Below, in pieces: positions 62,787 through 64,000 of a stretch of 64,000 nucleotides of DNA. Source of the DNA: CAYJHC01 sp964369805. GTDB taxonomy: Bacteria; Bacillota; Clostridia; Peptostreptococcales; Anaerovoracaceae. The notes below the pieces were generated by a model. That model did not search any database. It saw only the letters and a program-made list of their open reading frames with translations, and had not been told where the DNA came from. Location of the stretch: NCBI GenBank assembly GCA_964369805.1, contig CAYJFM010000001.1, positions 1 to 64,000 of the forward strand, given 5' to 3'. Position 1 is the stretch's first letter; each line of letters opens with the position of its first letter. The translations under genes were made by a program, and so were the position numbers.

Positions 62787-63236
62787 ATGAACATTAAGGT
62801 GATAGTGGTTGGAAAGCTGAAAGAGAAATACTGGAAGGAGGCAGAAGCTGAATACAAAAAAAGGCTTGGTGCTTACTGTAATCTAGAAATAATAGAGGCT
62901 AAAGAAGACAGCAGAGAAAGAACCGATATAGAAGGTGAAGCTATTCTTGGAAAAATAAAAGATTCTGACTTTGTAATAACTTTGGAGATTAAAGGGAAGC
63001 CCTTAAGTTCGGAAGGGTTAGCAGAAAAAATAGAAGAACTAGGAGTTCAAGGTAAAAGTAATATTGTATTTATTATTGGTGGTTCTTGCGGACTTGACGA
63101 GTCTGTAATTAAAAGATCAAACTTTGCACTATCTTTTTCAAATATGACTTTCCCTCATCAGATGATCAGAGTGTTTTTATTAGAGCAAATATATAGAAGT
63201 TTTAAAATTATAAAGAAGGAAAAATACCATAAATAG
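62787..63236 (+). CDS. rlmH: 23S rRNA (pseudouridine1915-N3)-methyltransferase
   Basis: The 149-residue SPOUT enzyme starts MNIKVIVVGKLKEKYW, has the SAM-knot sequence FIIGGSCGLDESV (about 105-117) and ends with LLEQIYRSFKIIKKEKYHK, where the terminal YHK is the catalytic signature of RlmH. It methylates pseudouridine 1915 of 23S rRNA. ATG 62787 follows GAAAGG. Its place just after yycJ is common in Firmicutes. Confidence 0.94.
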   Translation: MNIKVIVVGKLKEKYWKEAEAEYKKRLGAYCNLEIIEAKEDSRERTDIEGEAILGKIKDSDFVITLEIKGKPLSSEGLAEKIEELGVQGKSNIVFIIGGSCGLDESVIKRSNFALSFSNMTFPHQMIRVFLLEQIYRSFKIIKKEKYHK

Positions 63237-63247
63237 TAGGAGGAAAG

Positions 63248-63727
63248 ATGATAGAAAGTAGATTGTTTAAATTACAGGTGGCTCTCCTAAGAGAAATCGA
63301 TTTTTATGAAGACAGAGTGACAAGAAAAACTTTAGATGCTGACTGGGAAAGGGTTCATATATCGTCATGCGCTAGATTAGGGTATATTTTGGGAGAAAAA
63401 AGAGGTCTTGACCCTGACTTTGCAGCCTGTGCCTGTGCTATTCATGATTATGGAAGAATTGTAACCGGAAGGCAAAAAGACCATGCGGAAAAAGGATATG
63501 AACTAGTTGGAGATTTCTTAAGAAAAACAAACCTATTTACAGAGGAAGAGGTAGAAATTCTTAGATTAGCTGTAAAAAACCATAGCAGTAAGGCAGAAAT
63601 AGGAACGCCTATTGAAGAAATAGTGAAGGATGCAGATGTTGTGGATTTTTATCAATATGGACTTCCTTTTGCTAGGCAGGAGCAGGAAGATAGATATAAA
63701 AATATGCTATCGAAAGGTGAATTGTAG
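63248..63727 (+). CDS. HD-domain phosphohydrolase-like protein
   Basis: The 159-residue protein has the HD pattern: HISSCARLGYILG (first His, about 38), CAIHDYGR (HD pair, about 67-68), KNHSSKAEIG (about 117-126) and VKDADVVDFYQYG with the last Asp near 137. Such proteins hydrolyse phosphate esters or nucleotides; substrate unknown. AGGAGG lies before the ATG, 11 bp after rlmH. Confidence 0.8.
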   Translation: MIESRLFKLQVALLREIDFYEDRVTRKTLDADWERVHISSCARLGYILGEKRGLDPDFAACACAIHDYGRIVTGRQKDHAEKGYELVGDFLRKTNLFTEEEVEILRLAVKNHSSKAEIGTPIEEIVKDADVVDFYQYGLPFARQEQEDRYKNMLSKGEL

Positions 63728-63951
63728 ACAAAAACAAATTTGTCATGATTAAATATTAAGACAATTTTGCATATTAGTGTATTTACATAAAAAAGAAATA
63801 TTTTTCACTATTGCCAATGAATTACAAGCAAATTAATACGGAATTAAGATGGAATAGTTAATTAAAATTCGTAAAAGGGTTATAGAAATAACAGGAAATC
63901 AGCAAATTAGTCATATAAAAATAAAAGCAATATGGAAAAAAGAAAAAAATA

Positions 63952-63981
63952 TTGAAAGAATGTTGTTTTATATTGTATAAT
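63952..63981 (+). promoter_or_regulatory. Promoter pointing out of the window
   Basis: TTGAAA (63952-63957), 18-bp spacer, TATAAT (63976-63981). The rest of 63728-64000 holds no gene; the downstream gene lies outside the window. Confidence 0.6.
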
Positions 63982-64000
63982 GTATTCATTACGTATTTTA

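Overview
The window reads as the chromosome of a low-GC, anaerobic, amino-acid-using member of the Clostridia (Firmicutes). Support comes from A/T-rich sequence with strong AGGAGG ribosome sites and TTGACA/TATAAT promoters, and from gene families typical of the group: DUF3793 plus flavodoxin, RqcH/NFACT, YicC, a C_GCAxxG_C_C protein, L-cysteine desulfidase, an ornithine-racemase-type enzyme and a SigB/RsbW pair. It also contains a peroxiredoxin whose catalytic residue appears to be selenocysteine. I cannot name a genus. A run of exactly 100 N (51756-51855) marks a scaffold gap. I saw no rRNA, tRNA, CRISPR array, insertion sequence or prophage.

Layout. 0-7.6 kb: amino-acid uptake and breakdown (AGCS symporter, RocB-like peptidase, threonine-dehydratase-like enzyme), a divergent PucR regulator, then rqcH. 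7.6-9.6 kb: yicC-gmk-rpoZ. 10.1-15.0 kb: a 1651-residue secreted repeat protein with three nearly identical 585-bp units. 15.2-18.6 kb (minus strand): selenocysteine AhpC, a metal P-type ATPase, and two small membrane proteins upstream of it. 18.8-25.7 kb: DUF3793-flavodoxin operon, an asymmetric ABC-F protein, two related type IV pilin-like proteins, a nitroreductase, a C_GCAxxG_C_C protein and cysteine desulfidase. 25.9-33.3 kb: acyl-CoA synthetase, racemase, greA, lysS, asnS and a pair of Gate-domain membrane proteins. 33.5-37.2 kb: Fur-family regulator plus ZnuABC-like metal importer and a lipoprotein. 37.3-44.4 kb (minus strand): two agmatinase-family enzymes, a YkvI transporter, an AraC regulator, a hydantoinase and an N-carbamoyl-amino-acid-hydrolase-like enzyme. 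44.7-51.5 kb: an EF-G paralogue and a 1572-residue surface protein with repeats resembling haemoglobin-interacting (DUF1533/Shr-HID) domains. 52-58.7 kb: gyrB-gyrA-rsbW-sigB-trpS. 58.8-63.7 kb: molybdenum cofactor genes (moaA, moaC, mog) flanked by two MOSC proteins, then yycJ, rlmH and an HD-domain protein.

How it fits together. Two signals stand out. First, the peroxidatic Cys codon of AhpC is an in-frame TGA at codon 47, followed 13 nt later by a perfect 7-bp hairpin with a GGC loop, as expected of a bacterial SECIS. Second, three separate operons (DUF3793-flavodoxin, Fur-Znu, and the HID-repeat surface protein) share a promoter design in which a 16-bp palindrome, GTTAG-N6-CTAAC, covers a TATACT -10 box. 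This looks like a local metal- or iron-starvation regulon: an iron-sparing flavodoxin, a metal importer and a possible haem-scavenging surface protein. The regulator is unproven. More copies of the same half-sites lie in the divergent region shared with the metal P-type ATPase operon.
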